Below are positions 1 to 10,830 of a DNA stretch of 64,000 bases, piece after piece. This DNA comes from Porphyra umbilicalis (taxonomy: Eukaryota > Rhodophyta > Bangiophyceae > Bangiales > Bangiaceae), in the NCBI GenBank assembly GCA_002049455.2, contig KV919073.1, positions 26,086 to 90,085 of the forward strand. Direction: 5' to 3'. The translations under genes were made by a program, and so were the position numbers. Under the pieces are notes generated by a model that was not told the DNA's origin, ran no database searches, and saw only the letters and a program-made list of their open reading frames with translations. How positions within the stretch are numbered: the stretch's first letter is position 1; every line of letters starts with the position of its first letter.

Positions 1-196
1 GGCCCGTGCGGCACGCTGTGCAACAGCGACAGTATCCACAGTGGTGCTGCCGACGACCGCGTCCGTGGCGGTGAGGGCGGGGAGGAGCAACGGGGTCAGG
101 GCGGTGCCGTGGGGTCGAGGGAGACGCAACCTGATCGTCCGACAGTTGTGGCCACCCAAAAAGCAGGCATTCTGTGCACTGCATCGTTCCTCACCG

Positions 197-1880
197 TCAA
201 GCCGCCTCTATCAGCCGCACCACCGCAGCGAGCACCGCCTTGGCCGCCGCCGCGTCGACCATCGGCTCGGCCCACGTCATCACCAGCGACGCCCCCCCCC
301 CGACGGTGCACACGTAGATGCCGAGCGGCGCCCCCAGCTGCCCCTCCCAATCCATCAGCCGGATGGCCGTGACGGCGGCCCCCGCCCTCCCCCCCCGCCC
401 ATTGGCCGCCTCGGTCCGCGCGCAGCGGCCGACGTTGGACACAAACGGGTCTTTGAGCAGCCGCCCCTGGACGACCGGGTCGGCGACGAGGGCGTCGAGG
501 TAGGGCCCCGCGCTGGGGGCCACCCCGAGCGTCGTCGCAACGCCGAGGTGCCGCAGCGACGCTGCCCGCGCCGACGGCGTGTGGATGGCCGCGTGCGCGG
601 CGGCGGCGGCGGCCCAGAGGCGGGGATTGCCGGGCGGCGCGGCACCCTTGGCGCCGTCGGCCCCCGCCACCGCGGGCGGACGCGGCGGCGGCACCGCCAG
701 CGCCACATCCACGGCGCCGACGTAGCAGCCGACCGCGTCGGCGGGCACACCCCCCCCGTCCGCCGCGGCGGCGGACCGCCCATTCATCGGCACGCACACG
801 AGGAGCTGATTCCGCAGCGCCGACCGCGGCGCAACGACCGCCGAGTCGGCGAGCGCCACGCCGAGGGCGGCGACGAGGGCGGCGCCGACAGAGACGGAGG
901 CGCCCTTGGCCCCCGCCCGCAAGCGGTCCATGACGGGGGCGGGGACGACGACGTCGACGGCGCCCATCGAGCGCCGCGCCGCCGCCGTCGTGGCGCCGCC
1001 GTCGGCGGTCGCGGGCGACGCGGCGGGCGGCACCGCCGGCACGACCGCCCGCACGCGCGCGCGGGTGAGGCCCTCGAGCATCCCACTGACAAGGACGGCG
1101 GCGGTGGCCAAGGCGGCGCCGGCGGCCCCCCCCCGGGGGGGAAAGACGGTCGTCATGGCCGGCGGAAGGGGCACCGTCGGCGGCGGCACCGCTGCCGCCG
1201 CCGCCGCCGCCGCCGACGCGTCGCCCGCGTTGAGCGCGTCGACGAGGGCGCCGCAGAGGATGTCGACCGACGTGCCGTCGGTCAAGTAGTGCGGGATGAA
1301 CCACACGACCGCGGCGGTCGTGGCGGCCGCCGTCGAGTCGGCAGGTGGCACCGCCTCTGCGCCGCCGCCGCCGTCCCCGTTGGCGGCGCCGCCGTCGGCC
1401 ACAAACACCGCCGCCTGCCACGGCAGGTGCGGCGTCGACGGCGGCGCCCCGTCGTCCGCCGCCGCCGGCCACGGCCCGCCGACGCCCGCCGCCAGCACCG
1501 CGTGCGCGTGTGCAAAGGCGGCGGCCGTCGCGGGGTCCCCCCCCCCCCCACAGTCCCGACGGCGTGCACGGCCACGCGGGGCACCCCATCGTCGGCAGCC
1601 ACAAACGCCAGCCCCCCCGCCCCCCCCCGCCGCCGCCGCCGCCGCCGCCGTCGGCCGCCGCCACGACGGTCGTGCGGAGGGCGTCGTAGCGGCGGGCAAC
1701 GGCGGCGACGGCGGCGGCGAGGCGGCCGCCCGTGAGCGGCGCCGCCCCCCGCGCCGGGGCGGACACGGTGGCGACCGCCGCGATGCGGAAGGCGCCCCCG
1801 AAGCGCGCTTCCGCCACGTGCAGAAAGGCCTCGTTGGCGCCCATGGGGCGGCGGACGGGGTGGGCGGCGTCGCCGGCCAT
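197..1880 (-). CDS. Condensation/acyltransferase-domain protein, split over three frames
   Basis: This is probably an acyltransferase of the condensation-domain/alcohol acetyltransferase superfamily (CoA-dependent acyl transfer). The N-terminal part (about 1880-1640) reads RRPMGANEAFLHVAEARFG and then RRYDALRTTVV, the usual opening of such domains. The middle (about 1600-1550) reads FVAADDGVPRVAVHAV. The C-terminal part (about 1535-197) holds PHYLTDGTS near 1265-1300, matching the xHxxxDG catalytic motif, and ends MTWAEPMVDAAAAKAVL, typical of the C-terminal lobe. The three parts lie in three different frames. The switches fall at C7-G-C9 (1612-1628) and C13 (1537-1549), and each fits one missing base. 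The start is taken at the ATG at 1880; an upstream ATG at 2033 would add a Pro-rich leader across a G20 run. The substrate cannot be inferred. Family assignment is fairly secure. Whether this is an intact gene with assembly errors or a pseudogene is open. Confidence 0.7.
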
Positions 1881-1903
1881 GGCGCCGGCGGCTGCGACGT
1901 GGA

Positions 1904-1923
1904 GGGGGGGGGGGGGGGGGGGG
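1904..1923. repeat. G20 homopolymer
   Basis: An uninterrupted run of 20 G lies just upstream of the likely start of the acyltransferase gene. If translation begins at 2033, the run is inside the coding sequence and its length sets the frame. Confidence 0.9.
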
Positions 1924-2216
1924 CAGGCGCAGGGGGGGGGAAGGCGCCCGGCGCTACGCGGCGCCGATGCGATGGGAACGGCGGGCGCAGGAAGCCGACG
2001 GGACGGGGCGGTGGAGGGGCGGGCGGTCGGCATGCGACGGCAGCGAGCGCGCGCGCCCGGCCAAGGCGGCGGGCGCTAAAGAGCGCACGGTGCGGCGCGG
2101 TCGTCGGCGGCGCACGGCGGCGGGCGATGGGGATGCCGCCGCGGCGGGCCCGCGCCAGCGCTTCTGGGAGCACGAGCCGGGGCGCGCCATGACAAACGGC
2201 CTTGGCCGTGCGTGCT

Positions 2217-2283
2217 GTCCATTGGCCAATGGCGACGAGCCGCGGCAGAGGCATACGGAGACACGACGCGCGCGGCCATTGGT
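2217..2283 (-). promoter_or_regulatory. CCAAT-box cluster upstream of the acyltransferase gene
   Basis: A palindrome CCATTGGCCAATGG (near 2219-2232) carries CCAAT on both strands, and another ATTGG follows near 2278. They sit about 350 bp upstream of the minus-strand start at 1880 and 190 bp upstream of the alternative start at 2033. This fits an NF-Y type promoter element; activity is inferred. Confidence 0.4.
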
Positions 2284-3313
2284 CGAGCTGCTCTCCAGGG
2301 CAGAGCGCCACGGGGCACGCCCAGTTAAGACGGCCAAGATCCGGACTTCAGGATCCCTGCTCATCTGTTGGCTACCTCAGCTGAAATCAGCACTTTCCAA
2401 CGTGTTGCACTGGTTTGGTGTACGTGTCATACAAATCGATCATCATGTCCAATATTTAGCTCTCGTGTCTCAGCATCCAGTCTGAAGTGACCATCTCGCA
2501 TCCTGTGGGAGCCACATGGTTTGCGGTCTCTTGCACAGCCCGCCTCATTCAGAAAAAGAAAGTCGGCCGACACAGCCAATCGCATGCTCGAGTCGTCTTC
2601 GCGCTGGTGCTTGATCGGGACACGCCTAAAGGCCGATTCCACGCACTGAGGCGCCTGAGCGCGACCCATGCTGGCGCCCACAGAACTCGGCAATAGAAAA
2701 AGCGTTGGCGCTCTGCATGGATGCATCCTGGAGCCTACTCTATCAGCTTTTTTATGACGTACTTTCAGGCGGCTGCGAGAAGAAGCTTAAGAGATAGAAG
2801 TTTTTCCTTGCATTCCACCGGTGTACTGAACACCTTTTTGTGGAACAAAGGTCCAGCTGGTGACGCTGCAGGCGGTAACTCGACGTGGCTAGGCAACCAA
2901 AGGCGTATCATCGGTGCTGCGGGGATGTCTGGACGACATTTGAGGCCGTTGGTTAACATGGGCGGTGGTGGTGGGGGGCAGGTGATGCTCGTAGCCGGCC
3001 GAGAGAAAGTGCATTTCCATGGGATGACAAATCGAATCAATCCGTGTCTTGCATCAGAAATTGGTCCGAGCAAGTTCCGGATTGGCAGAGACGAAGAAAA
3101 CGGCGAAGATTTGGAGAGACAGAGAAGCACCGAGGTGTCTCTCGGCTCTCCAAAACCCTTTGAGCGCCTACTTTTTCTCCATGAGTACCCATGCTACGGA
3201 GACAAGTTCTGTTGCTTCTCATGGCCAAAAAAATCTAAAACAGCAGGGAAAACCCTTTCCTCATACGCCTAAATGCCTGGAATAGACCTTTAGTGTCTAT
3301 TTTACCAGAAAAA

Positions 3314-3351
3314 GGGATCAAATGAGGTCAGCCTAGGGATCACATGAGGTC
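3314..3351 (+). repeat. Pair of 16-bp near-identical direct repeats
   Basis: GGGATCAAATGAGGTC (3314-3329) and GGGATCACATGAGGTC (3336-3351) differ at one base and are 22 bp apart. The same two variants recur in reversed order near 4863-4894. Confidence 0.8.
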
Positions 3352-4862
3352 CTCCGAAATCGGCGATTGCGGGACATCTGAGATGGAAATCAGGCCTTGC
3401 GGCACCTTCGAACGCAGGTTGTTGCTGATCTCCCCAACGCTATGGAGCTGGGCTATGACCATCTCAGCCCAACGTGAATAGGGCTCGTTGAGGATGACCC
3501 CAGTATGAAGCAATGTGCCAAAGCGCACTCCGAAGGCATGTACTAGTGGGGTAGAGTATCACCCTCTCATCCTGCCCCCCCTCCAGAACACCAAAAAGCG
3601 GCGATTTGATCATGCAACCGCAACCAGAGGAACCCCGTACGGTCTTCCTGTTCGCCATTTGGAGACTATCGAAACCGGTTGATTTCGCTCCGTACCCGGC
3701 GGAACACACTCCCGGATGCACCTGCGAGCCTCGGCGGGGGGTGAAGCCTCAAAGTTCAAGCCGCCGACGTTGCTGCAGCGGTCAATATGAGCACGCTTCG
3801 GGCCGAACCACAACTCCTGTCCTTCCTCCCCTTTCCCCCCACCCCCTCCCATGAAAAGCCGACCTACGGGCTCAACTGGCTTCAGGTGCGCAATTATACC
3901 TTTCTTGTGCTCTCTCACTCTTCTTCTCATATAGTGATGTCTCCCTTGCCCTATTTTTCTCCACTTGGCAACGAGGACCTGCCGGAAAACGGGAGCAATG
4001 GACGTGACAGACTGGTGGGGCGGGGAGGGCACCTCTATTACTCATAGAATGGGTTCAAGGAGCCTACCACTGGCGTGCCGGCGCCAGACCCCAACATGAA
4101 CTGTACTCTGCATGGTGGGGGGGGGGGGACACGGTGGGATGGTCGGTTGCCTGCTTGCGACATACCTGTGTGATACGAGAAAAAATGAAAACTGGGCGAC
4201 TTCGTTCCTCCCCAAGGGTAAAGAGCCTACGCAAAACTCATTCATGCTGTCAGAATGGACAACGAAGCAGCCGTTCTCTCGTAGCCGACGACACAAAAAG
4301 GGCGTCATTTGACGCGAATTGCATCAAATGATGTTGTCGGTAGAGTCAGACGCTGCGACAGCAGGAGCAGCGGCAGGGGCATCGCCATGGGGCTTGGACG
4401 CCAAGACTCAGGCAGTGACGAGGGAGAGACGAGGGGGGCAGGAGAAAGTGTGGAGGGAGGTGGAGGTGTGGAAGGGGGGGGTCGCGGGTGTGGAAGGGGT
4501 GGAGAAGTAGAGACGGGGCGGGGAGAATGCGTAAAAAATACGTATTGAGGGGACGCGGGGGTGGGGAAGGGCTGGAGGCGTAGAAGGAGGGGACGCAGTC
4601 GCATAAAGGGGACCCATGAGCTCACGATCTGTGGAAAGATGGCTCAAGACGGGGGCGGCCCTCCGGAGCCTGTTGCTGCGTTGTGGTGCGCACTAGGGAC
4701 GGTCCGAGGCTTTGCCCAAAAGGCTCGTAGGGAAACTACTGCGTAAAGAGGAATGCCCTCCAGTTCACCCAAGGGTAAATATAGTGCGGTGAGTTCATTT
4801 CTACCGGCAAAAATCGACCGCAGACAACGAGAAGTACCTGCAAACAGCCGCTGAAAACTGGA

Positions 4863-4894
4863 ATCACATGAGGTCAAAGGGATCAAATGAGGTC
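4863..4894 (+). repeat. Second pair of the ATCAMATGAGGTC repeat
   Basis: ATCACATGAGGTC (about 4863-4875) is followed by GGGATCAAATGAGGTC (4879-4894). With the pair at 3314-3351 it brackets about 1.5 kb of sequence without genes, which might be a small non-autonomous element; no ORF supports this. Confidence 0.7.
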
Positions 4895-6139
4895 GTTGGT
4901 AGAATATACACTAGTCAATGTGGGTCTTCTGGGTCGGTGCTTTACAGGCACCTTCCGAAAGCCCTTTCGCAACGGGCAGGAGCGTGAGTGGCCGAAGCGG
5001 ACTTGCGGCGCGACGCAGTTCTGCGTCGCCTGACACTGCCACTCTGAGGGGCGGAAAGCACCACCAAAGAACAGAGGTGGATCAACACGCGATCCTGCGT
5101 CAATCTCTTCCCCGAAAGTGTCTTGCCAAGACGCGTCCCCAATCACGCCATTATGGTCGCGTATGTGTTCAGCTACCGTCACCGTAGGGAGGGTCCGGCG
5201 ATGAATGATACCGGTGCAGGAGAGATGCACGTTGTCCCCCTTTCCGCTCGATTTGAGCCACGTGCGTGGGCCGACGCGACGCTGGCCTGTTGGAACAGTA
5301 CCGGGATAAAACTGAAATCCCTGGACCAGTTTCGGGATAAAACCGGGACCCCCGTCCACCCCCCCCCCCAGGTGACCCGGTTCCTGACATTTCCGCACTA
5401 TTCCTGACACGGTGATCCAGAGTGCGGATCCGAACCGCGCTTTGATTGGCCGCCGGGATCATTCTGGATCAGGCTTCTGAAAGCATTTGGAAACACCTAG
5501 CAGCATCCAATCAGATGGCGTGAGGATCCATATCAACGGTCCTGTCCCGCTCAGCGCGTTATGTAATGGCACCATGCGTTGAACTCCGAACAGCTTCTAC
5601 CTCCTCCGCATCACGACCACGCCTACCTTCTCAGTGTCCCCCACCCCGCCGCGGGGTGAGGACATACTTTGCGGTGGGAGACCTCGCGCCCACCCAAGCT
5701 GACCTCGTCGAGGACTACCATATCCCTCTTGTGGTTCCCCCCCCCCCCCGAGCAGCTCTTGGCCAGGGATTACATGTCTCTTTTGAGGGAATGCATGTGC
5801 CCTCTATGCCGCGGGGGGGTCCCGGGGGGCTCCTCGTTGGTTCCCAGCGCCATGTGATTCAGACATCAGGGACTGTGCCACGGCCTCTGCCGTCGCGGAT
5901 GCAAGACTAGGCCTGCCGCTCAGGCTCTCAACGATGCACAAAGGGGGTCCAGGTGGTGCCAACTGCCCAGCGGAGGCGGGGACGGAGCATAACGGGTCGC
6001 CATCACCAGCTCCCCAACCCAGCACCCAATGGCGTGTGCATCCTTCCCCAGGTGTTTCGAGACTATATAGACGACTTTGTGTTGCTTACAACATAATTGT
6101 GCAGCACAGCCTGTCGCGAGAAACATCTGAGGACTACCT

Positions 6140-7510
6140 GCGACAGGGACGGTTGTTTCAAAAAAGTGTCGGACGGCTCACCTTCTCAACTCGATTGTCG
6201 AGTCCAGTGTCGCCTTACACGCAAAAGAGGTCGACTGCTGCCAGAACGGTGGCGTAGTGTTCACCGCTCACCCCGAAACGATCACAGAGTGCGACGTATG
6301 CGAGACTCCGCGGTACCTCGGGGACGGGCGGCCTGCCAGAAAAGCCACGTACTGGCCGCTCCTGCCGTGGTCGATAATGATGCTCGCTGACCATCGATAA
6401 TGATGCTCGCTGACCCATACATTGGAGGGGGTATGGTCTCGGCTGTGAACGGGGCACGCCAAGCAGCCGCAGCTAGTCCGCCCAAAGACCTTCGGGATTG
6501 GTTCGACGGCGCCACGTTCCACAAGCTGTACACCCAAGGCTATTTCTCGACGAATGCGTGCATTGCGCTGAGCATTTCATTTCGGCTGACGGTCTTCAAG
6601 CATGGGGGAGCACGATTTCGAAGGTTGACCGATTATCACAACCATGCGTAACGTCGAACCGAGCTCAAGAGACCAATTTGTTTAGAAACTGATCCTTAGA
6701 ATCACTCCTGGACTGGGTCAACCTGCAGACTTGAAGTCCTTCCTGCACCCAATGGCCGAGGAGCTCGACTCGCTAGCGGTAGCGGTGTCTGGAGTGACTG
6801 TAGCGGGGTTCCCTGAGCCCCAAGTTGTGCACGCTTTCCTTGTGTAGTTTACGACAGAAAGGCCTGGGAGTTACAAGCTGCTCAATGCTGTTAGCTGCAA
6901 CTGTGAGTACGCAGAACGGTTCCGACCTTTCGCATGTGTCAAACTCCAGCGACGGTACTATCACGCCACATCAGTCCATGAAGTCCCTCCCCCATCCGAA
7001 CAGCCGCGCTTTGGTGTGGAACGAGACACAACGCCACGTCGGGCCGCGGAAAGTATCGCCGCAGGCGTTGCCAAGGTCGAAAGCGCCGGTACAGCAGAGC
7101 AGAGCAAGGCCGGAGTACGCAGCTTGGCCTAGAAATCGGGATTTGTGGGACACTCGCTGTTCTTCAGGCCCAGCCCGGCCGATAAGGCCTGCTACCCTAG
7201 CCTAAGTTACCGAGGGCCACTTCGGCCTGACATCGTGCCATATGATACTAAGCACCGGTTCCTGTGCAATGCCGTGCCAGGGCTGTGGCAGCTGCTTGCC
7301 GGGGAGAACGAGAAGCTTGGTGAAATCAAGCCGTGCCTGATCGCCAAGGAGGTTTGTGAAGCCATTGGCCATGAGATCAGAGCAGGTCCCCCCGCCGTGC
7401 CGCCCAGCCAAGGGCGTTCATTCAGGAATATTTACAAGCAATCGGGCGTCTACAAGGCTGTCGACTGGACGTGCTTTGTCCTGAGCCTCGGAGCATGCAG
7501 ACAGAACTCC
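6140..7510 (+). pseudogene. Degenerate tnp2/Plavaka-like DNA transposase
   Basis: This is a relic of a CACTA-type transposase (tnp2/Plavaka-like family). Frame-broken segments appear in the family's order. Near 6215-6390 comes a Cys-rich stretch with ECDVCETPRY followed by ATYWPLLPW. Near 6480-6580 comes KDLRDWFDGATFHKLYTQGY. Near 6710-6840 comes QPADLKSFLHPMAEELDSL. Near 7265-7490 comes LWQLLAGENEKLGE followed by AVDWTCFVLSLG. The first three align with the transposase at 60.7-62 kb (CETARY...VTYWPL; RDWYHGMTF; QPFDLDSFLHPLVAELN), so they are related copies on the same strand. A 23-bp tandem duplication at 6371-6416 and several stops and shifts disable it. Possible N-terminal remains reach back to about 5750. 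The class is fairly secure; exact boundaries and terminal repeats were not found. Confidence 0.7.
6371..6416 (+). repeat. 23-bp tandem duplication inside the transposase relic
   Basis: Two adjacent 23-bp copies (6371-6393 and 6394-6416) differ only in the last base. Removing one restores continuous alignment with the related protein at 61.5 kb, so the duplication is a frame-breaking mutation in this copy. Confidence 0.9.
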
Positions 7511-8823
7511 TGAAGAACTTTTCAAGATGTTCACGTTCCTTTCTCGGGATGGGCGCCTGCTCTGTATCAGATGCCTAGGAAGAGGCGACGGGGAAGCCTC
7601 CTCGACGTGAAAATCAGATCCAGTTGGCACATTATCGTTATCCGAGGAGCTCGACGTAAATCTTCTCTCTCCTCGGTAGGCTGCGGGTGCTCTGAATGGC
7701 CGACAGCTGCCCAATATGAAAGCTGTTCTAGCCTTGGAAGGCGTCACCGCAGTGCCTCCTCGATTATTTGTCAAGAAGTACTCCCTTGTACGAATTGCGA
7801 ACCGTCTAAGTGCTGGGACCGTTTCCTCGTCGAATGAAACAGCGCACTGAAGGCGGGACTACCTGTTGAGCGTCAGCTCTCACGGTTTGCAGACAGCAGG
7901 GCGAAAACCGGGGCAGCAGCGTGTCCCTGTGCGCGTGTACAGGACTGCACGCCTCTGCACGGTTATCTTCGTCGACGGCATGCTCAAGGCCTTAGCCTAT
8001 TGCTGATCCCCGAATTCTGACCTGGTGGACAGTGACTGACTTGCGAACCAACTTTCTTCACCAATCAGATGCGCCCCTGCGACTGACTTGGTGCTCCTGT
8101 TTGCTTACATGTGCCCATACAGCCTGGAAATCAACATCAGCTCCTCTTTTTTTCTGCACTTCTGGAAAGGAAACGATAGAAAATGTCAAAACCTCGCGTT
8201 GGCAGCTTGCTCTGTGCCAAGAAAAGCGGACCAAGCAACAACAAACAGTGAGTTCTGATGGATCCGAGACCATGGCGCGAATGCGGGCTTTCTATTGGCT
8301 TCGATTCCTTCACACTGTCGTTTAGACCAATAGCGTGCTCCTATTCACAGTCAGTGTTTGTCTCTGTCCCCACCACAAAATTCGGGGATCATCAATATAT
8401 CGAGTGTGCGCGGTCCACAGTAAACCGTCCGTTCGTTTTTGTCGCACACCATGTCACCATCCTTTACTTGTCTGCGTGCGGCGTGGTTATACTGGTCCTG
8501 CCTGCGAGACTGCATACGCCCTCCTCTCCCCGTCACAATGGTTTACCGGAAGCGGATGCCGTCGGCCGCCACCCGATCGGACAAGGAGTATATCAACCCT
8601 CATGGTATGTGCTTGCGCACAAGTGGCTCTCCCAATTAGGAACAGACACTTGCTGCACCCGTTTTGGTATTGCGCTTCGCATGCATGTTTCTTCCCATTT
8701 CAACAGATATCTGACTGTCGGTTCTCCTTGCGGTGGGGTTCGTCTGTTTTGGTGGTAGTGGTCGGTACTGTTCTTCTTTGGCCCTTGCTTTTCCTTTTGG
8801 GCTGATTAGCGGCAGCAGCAATC
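7511..8823. other. Intergenic, includes a partial transposon copy
   Basis: No host gene is seen here. The only recognisable content is the repeat at about 7985-8400, described separately. Confidence 0.5.
7985..8400 (+). repeat. Partial copy of the tyrosine-recombinase element
   Basis: This stretch resembles the reverse complement of about 12960-13395 along its whole length, by eye at roughly three-quarters identity. Shared landmarks are ACCAATCAGATGCG, a stretch encoding CTSGKETIENVK, and GACCAATAGCGTGCTCC. In the other copy this region starts at a recombinase box-I-like motif (LLLAFGCRRKPADLLLLP). Here the same place reads LSLLLIPEF followed by a stop. It is therefore a decayed, inverted partial copy of that element. 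Confidence 0.7.
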
Positions 8824-9693
8824 GTGGCCTCCACAATAGGGCACACTCTCGGACATAGCCCGTTGGGCGGAGGTGTGACACTCTCGCGGGAGCGGCCTCA
8901 GGGCTCGGGATATATCGGTTTTCGGTCGTCGCATCGGCTCATTGCCGACGGGCCGACAGTTTCGTCTCCCCAACGCCCTCTCGCAGTCAAGGCCACAACA
9001 ACCCCTCGCGCCAGTCAGGTAGTTCTCTGCGGAAAGGCAAGTGCTAAAGGGGCCTCCTCGGGGGGTGCCCCGGCGCTTCGTCCATCACTGGCCAGCTTAC
9101 CACCCGCTTTCGCACCCCCCGCCCAGCATTCTTCCGCCCCCTCCGTGGCTGCTTCGGGGTCGGGTCCGACGCTGGTAGGCTTGCCACCGGCTCCCTCACG
9201 CCCCCCATCGCACGCCACTCCCAGCTCGGCGGGTGCCTTGGCGTCTCACCTAGGGCCGGTCGGCTCTCCGTCGCCCCTTTCTCCTTCTCCCCCCCAAACT
9301 TCTCCCCCTTCGACCTCGGTCTTCTCTCCTGCTCCGCTCCAAACTTCAGTTTGCGCCACCTTCCCCCATTCTCCCTTCGATTTCAGCCCACGGGCCGGTG
9401 GACCTAGCGCGCTCCGCGATACAAACGGGCTGGGCCGCATCCACCTGGGCGGAGATTGTCCCGTGCCGCCACCCGACTCGGCGATTGCCGTTATCAGCGT
9501 CTTCAAGGAGGCCTCGTTCGAGCTTACGCAGCAAGACCACAAGCGCATGAGGAAGTGCCGGGCGTTTGCCATTGATATGATCCTGGGCAGCACCGCCTCA
9601 CGTTTTCAACAAGACAATGACGGGAAGCGCAGCGTGGTGATCTACCTGGAGGGGCGCGAGCCTCGTCTCGATGTATGCGAGTGGGGGGCATGA
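8824..9693 (+). CDS. Hypothetical Ser/Pro-rich protein, possibly transposon-borne
   Basis: I do not recognise this 289-residue reading frame. Residues 40-195 are Ser/Pro/Ala-rich and low in complexity. The last 80 residues look more like a folded segment (SAIAVISVFKEASFELTQ, RSVVIYLEGREPRLDVCEW). It lies within the transposon island and converges on a Harbinger relic, so it may be an accessory ORF of a mobile element. No domain supports this, and the start is simply the first ATG. It may not be expressed. Confidence 0.3.
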   Translation: MASTIGHTLGHSPLGGGVTLSRERPQGSGYIGFRSSHRLIADGPTVSSPQRPLAVKATTTPRASQVVLCGKASAKGASSGGAPALRPSLASLPPAFAPPAQHSSAPSVAASGSGPTLVGLPPAPSRPPSHATPSSAGALASHLGPVGSPSPLSPSPPQTSPPSTSVFSPAPLQTSVCATFPHSPFDFSPRAGGPSALRDTNGLGRIHLGGDCPVPPPDSAIAVISVFKEASFELTQQDHKRMRKCRAFAIDMILGSTASRFQQDNDGKRSVVIYLEGREPRLDVCEWGA

Positions 9694-10096
9694 GCTATCC
9701 CGTTGCGGGCGCTGCCGAGCCGCAGGCCGTGTCGGCCGCGGGGGCGCGTCGCTACCTGTGCCGACGCCGGTCCCCACACACCGCGGCGAGTGACGGCAGC
9801 GGTGCCGAGAAGACGGACGGCGAGGTGCCCCTCGCGCGGGCAACTGCGGAGCAGCAGCTGGCGCAGAAGCAGCCCGATATTTTGAACAGCCCAGGGTGAG
9901 AAGCTTGTAGTCAAGCTGACAAATAGGAAAAGAATACCGCGAAACAAAGAAACAGTGCGCGCCTGAAGCCGGGAAGTGTGCGTAGATAAGCTGTAAAGAT
10001 GGGGATCCTGCCCATGCGTCATGATTCTGTCGGCTGCCTGTGAGGACCATTTTGAGCCAATCTAAGCCCACCCGATCCCGGTTTTATCCCGGTTCC

Positions 10097-10830
10097 TTAA
10101 CTTCGACGGGGCACCTCTACGGCAAGCATCATCTCTTCAACAAAGCCAAAGCGTCCAAGGTGCAGAAGAGAGTGGGACGTTGTGGTGAGGACCCCATAGA
10201 GTCTCCAGACGTCCTCACGCAGCACTTCCTGGAGCTGCTCACTGCCTTCTGTGGTTGTGACGGGGCTGGGGTACGGATAAACAGAAAACGGATACATGAG
10301 ATCCACATCGTCAGTAAGATTGCGCAAAAAACGGAGAGTACGACCATTAACACAGAAAGAGAATGCCTTGGGCGGCCACACACCCTTGAACACATCAATT
10401 GACAACGGTGAGATGCGCAGCACGATTAGGTGACTAAGGCTGCGCGGCGCCCCGAATACCAGCTGTTAAGGTCCTCATCATGAACCATTTCCATAAAAAT
10501 GGTGCGCCGCTTTTTGAGGTTATCGTCCTACCCAGCAAGCCTCGTTGGGCACGCGGACCACTCCCGGTGCGAGCAATCGAGCTGCCGATGCATCCCGGCT
10601 TGCCCCGGGCTGATTTGCGCTCCAGCATGCGCTCAACATCCTCGTCGTCGAGAGGCCGCAGGTAGACGGACTCCCACTCCGCGACATTAAACTCAGCCAG
10701 CTTCTTGAGGGCCACCTCAATTGTAGACAGGGACCGCCGGATATACTCATCCGCACGCTCTTACGACTCCTCGTACGCGAGTACACGGAAGGCGGCCACC
10801 AGCTTCTGGAGGGCATGAGCTTATGGCCGC
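10097..10830 (-). pseudogene. PIF/Harbinger transposase relic
   Basis: Reading from 10830 downward, broken frames give the family's landmarks in order. LQKLVAAFRVLAYEES is followed by an in-frame stop and ERADEYIRRSLSTIEVALKKL. Next come WESVYLRPLDDEDVERMLER and GKPGCIGSS, equivalent to the GFPGCIGSID block that carries the first catalytic Asp; here that Asp is not recognisable. The last part (10423-10097) has FSFCVNGRTLRFLRNLTDDV and EVLREDVWRLYGVL, equivalent to the RKDVERAFGVL block with the catalytic Glu. Frameshifts and stops show it is dead. It is related to, but clearly diverged from, the copy at 15.7-16.8 kb. Confidence 0.75.

Larger units (their letters stand above)
2312..6139. other. 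Intergenic, no convincing gene
   Basis: Composition falls from very GC-rich to balanced, and no ORF here looks like protein. The content is short repeats (3314-3351 and 4863-4894), a G12 run near 4117-4128, and a possible zinc-finger-like stretch (MCPLCRGGV) near 5790-5830. That stretch could be the decayed N-terminus of the transposase relic downstream. Confidence 0.5.

Noticed and set aside
6064-6078. Reverse transcriptase active site (YIDDF)
   Set aside because: There is a single motif without flanking RT blocks, in front of a DNA-transposase relic. It is kept only as a low-interest observation.
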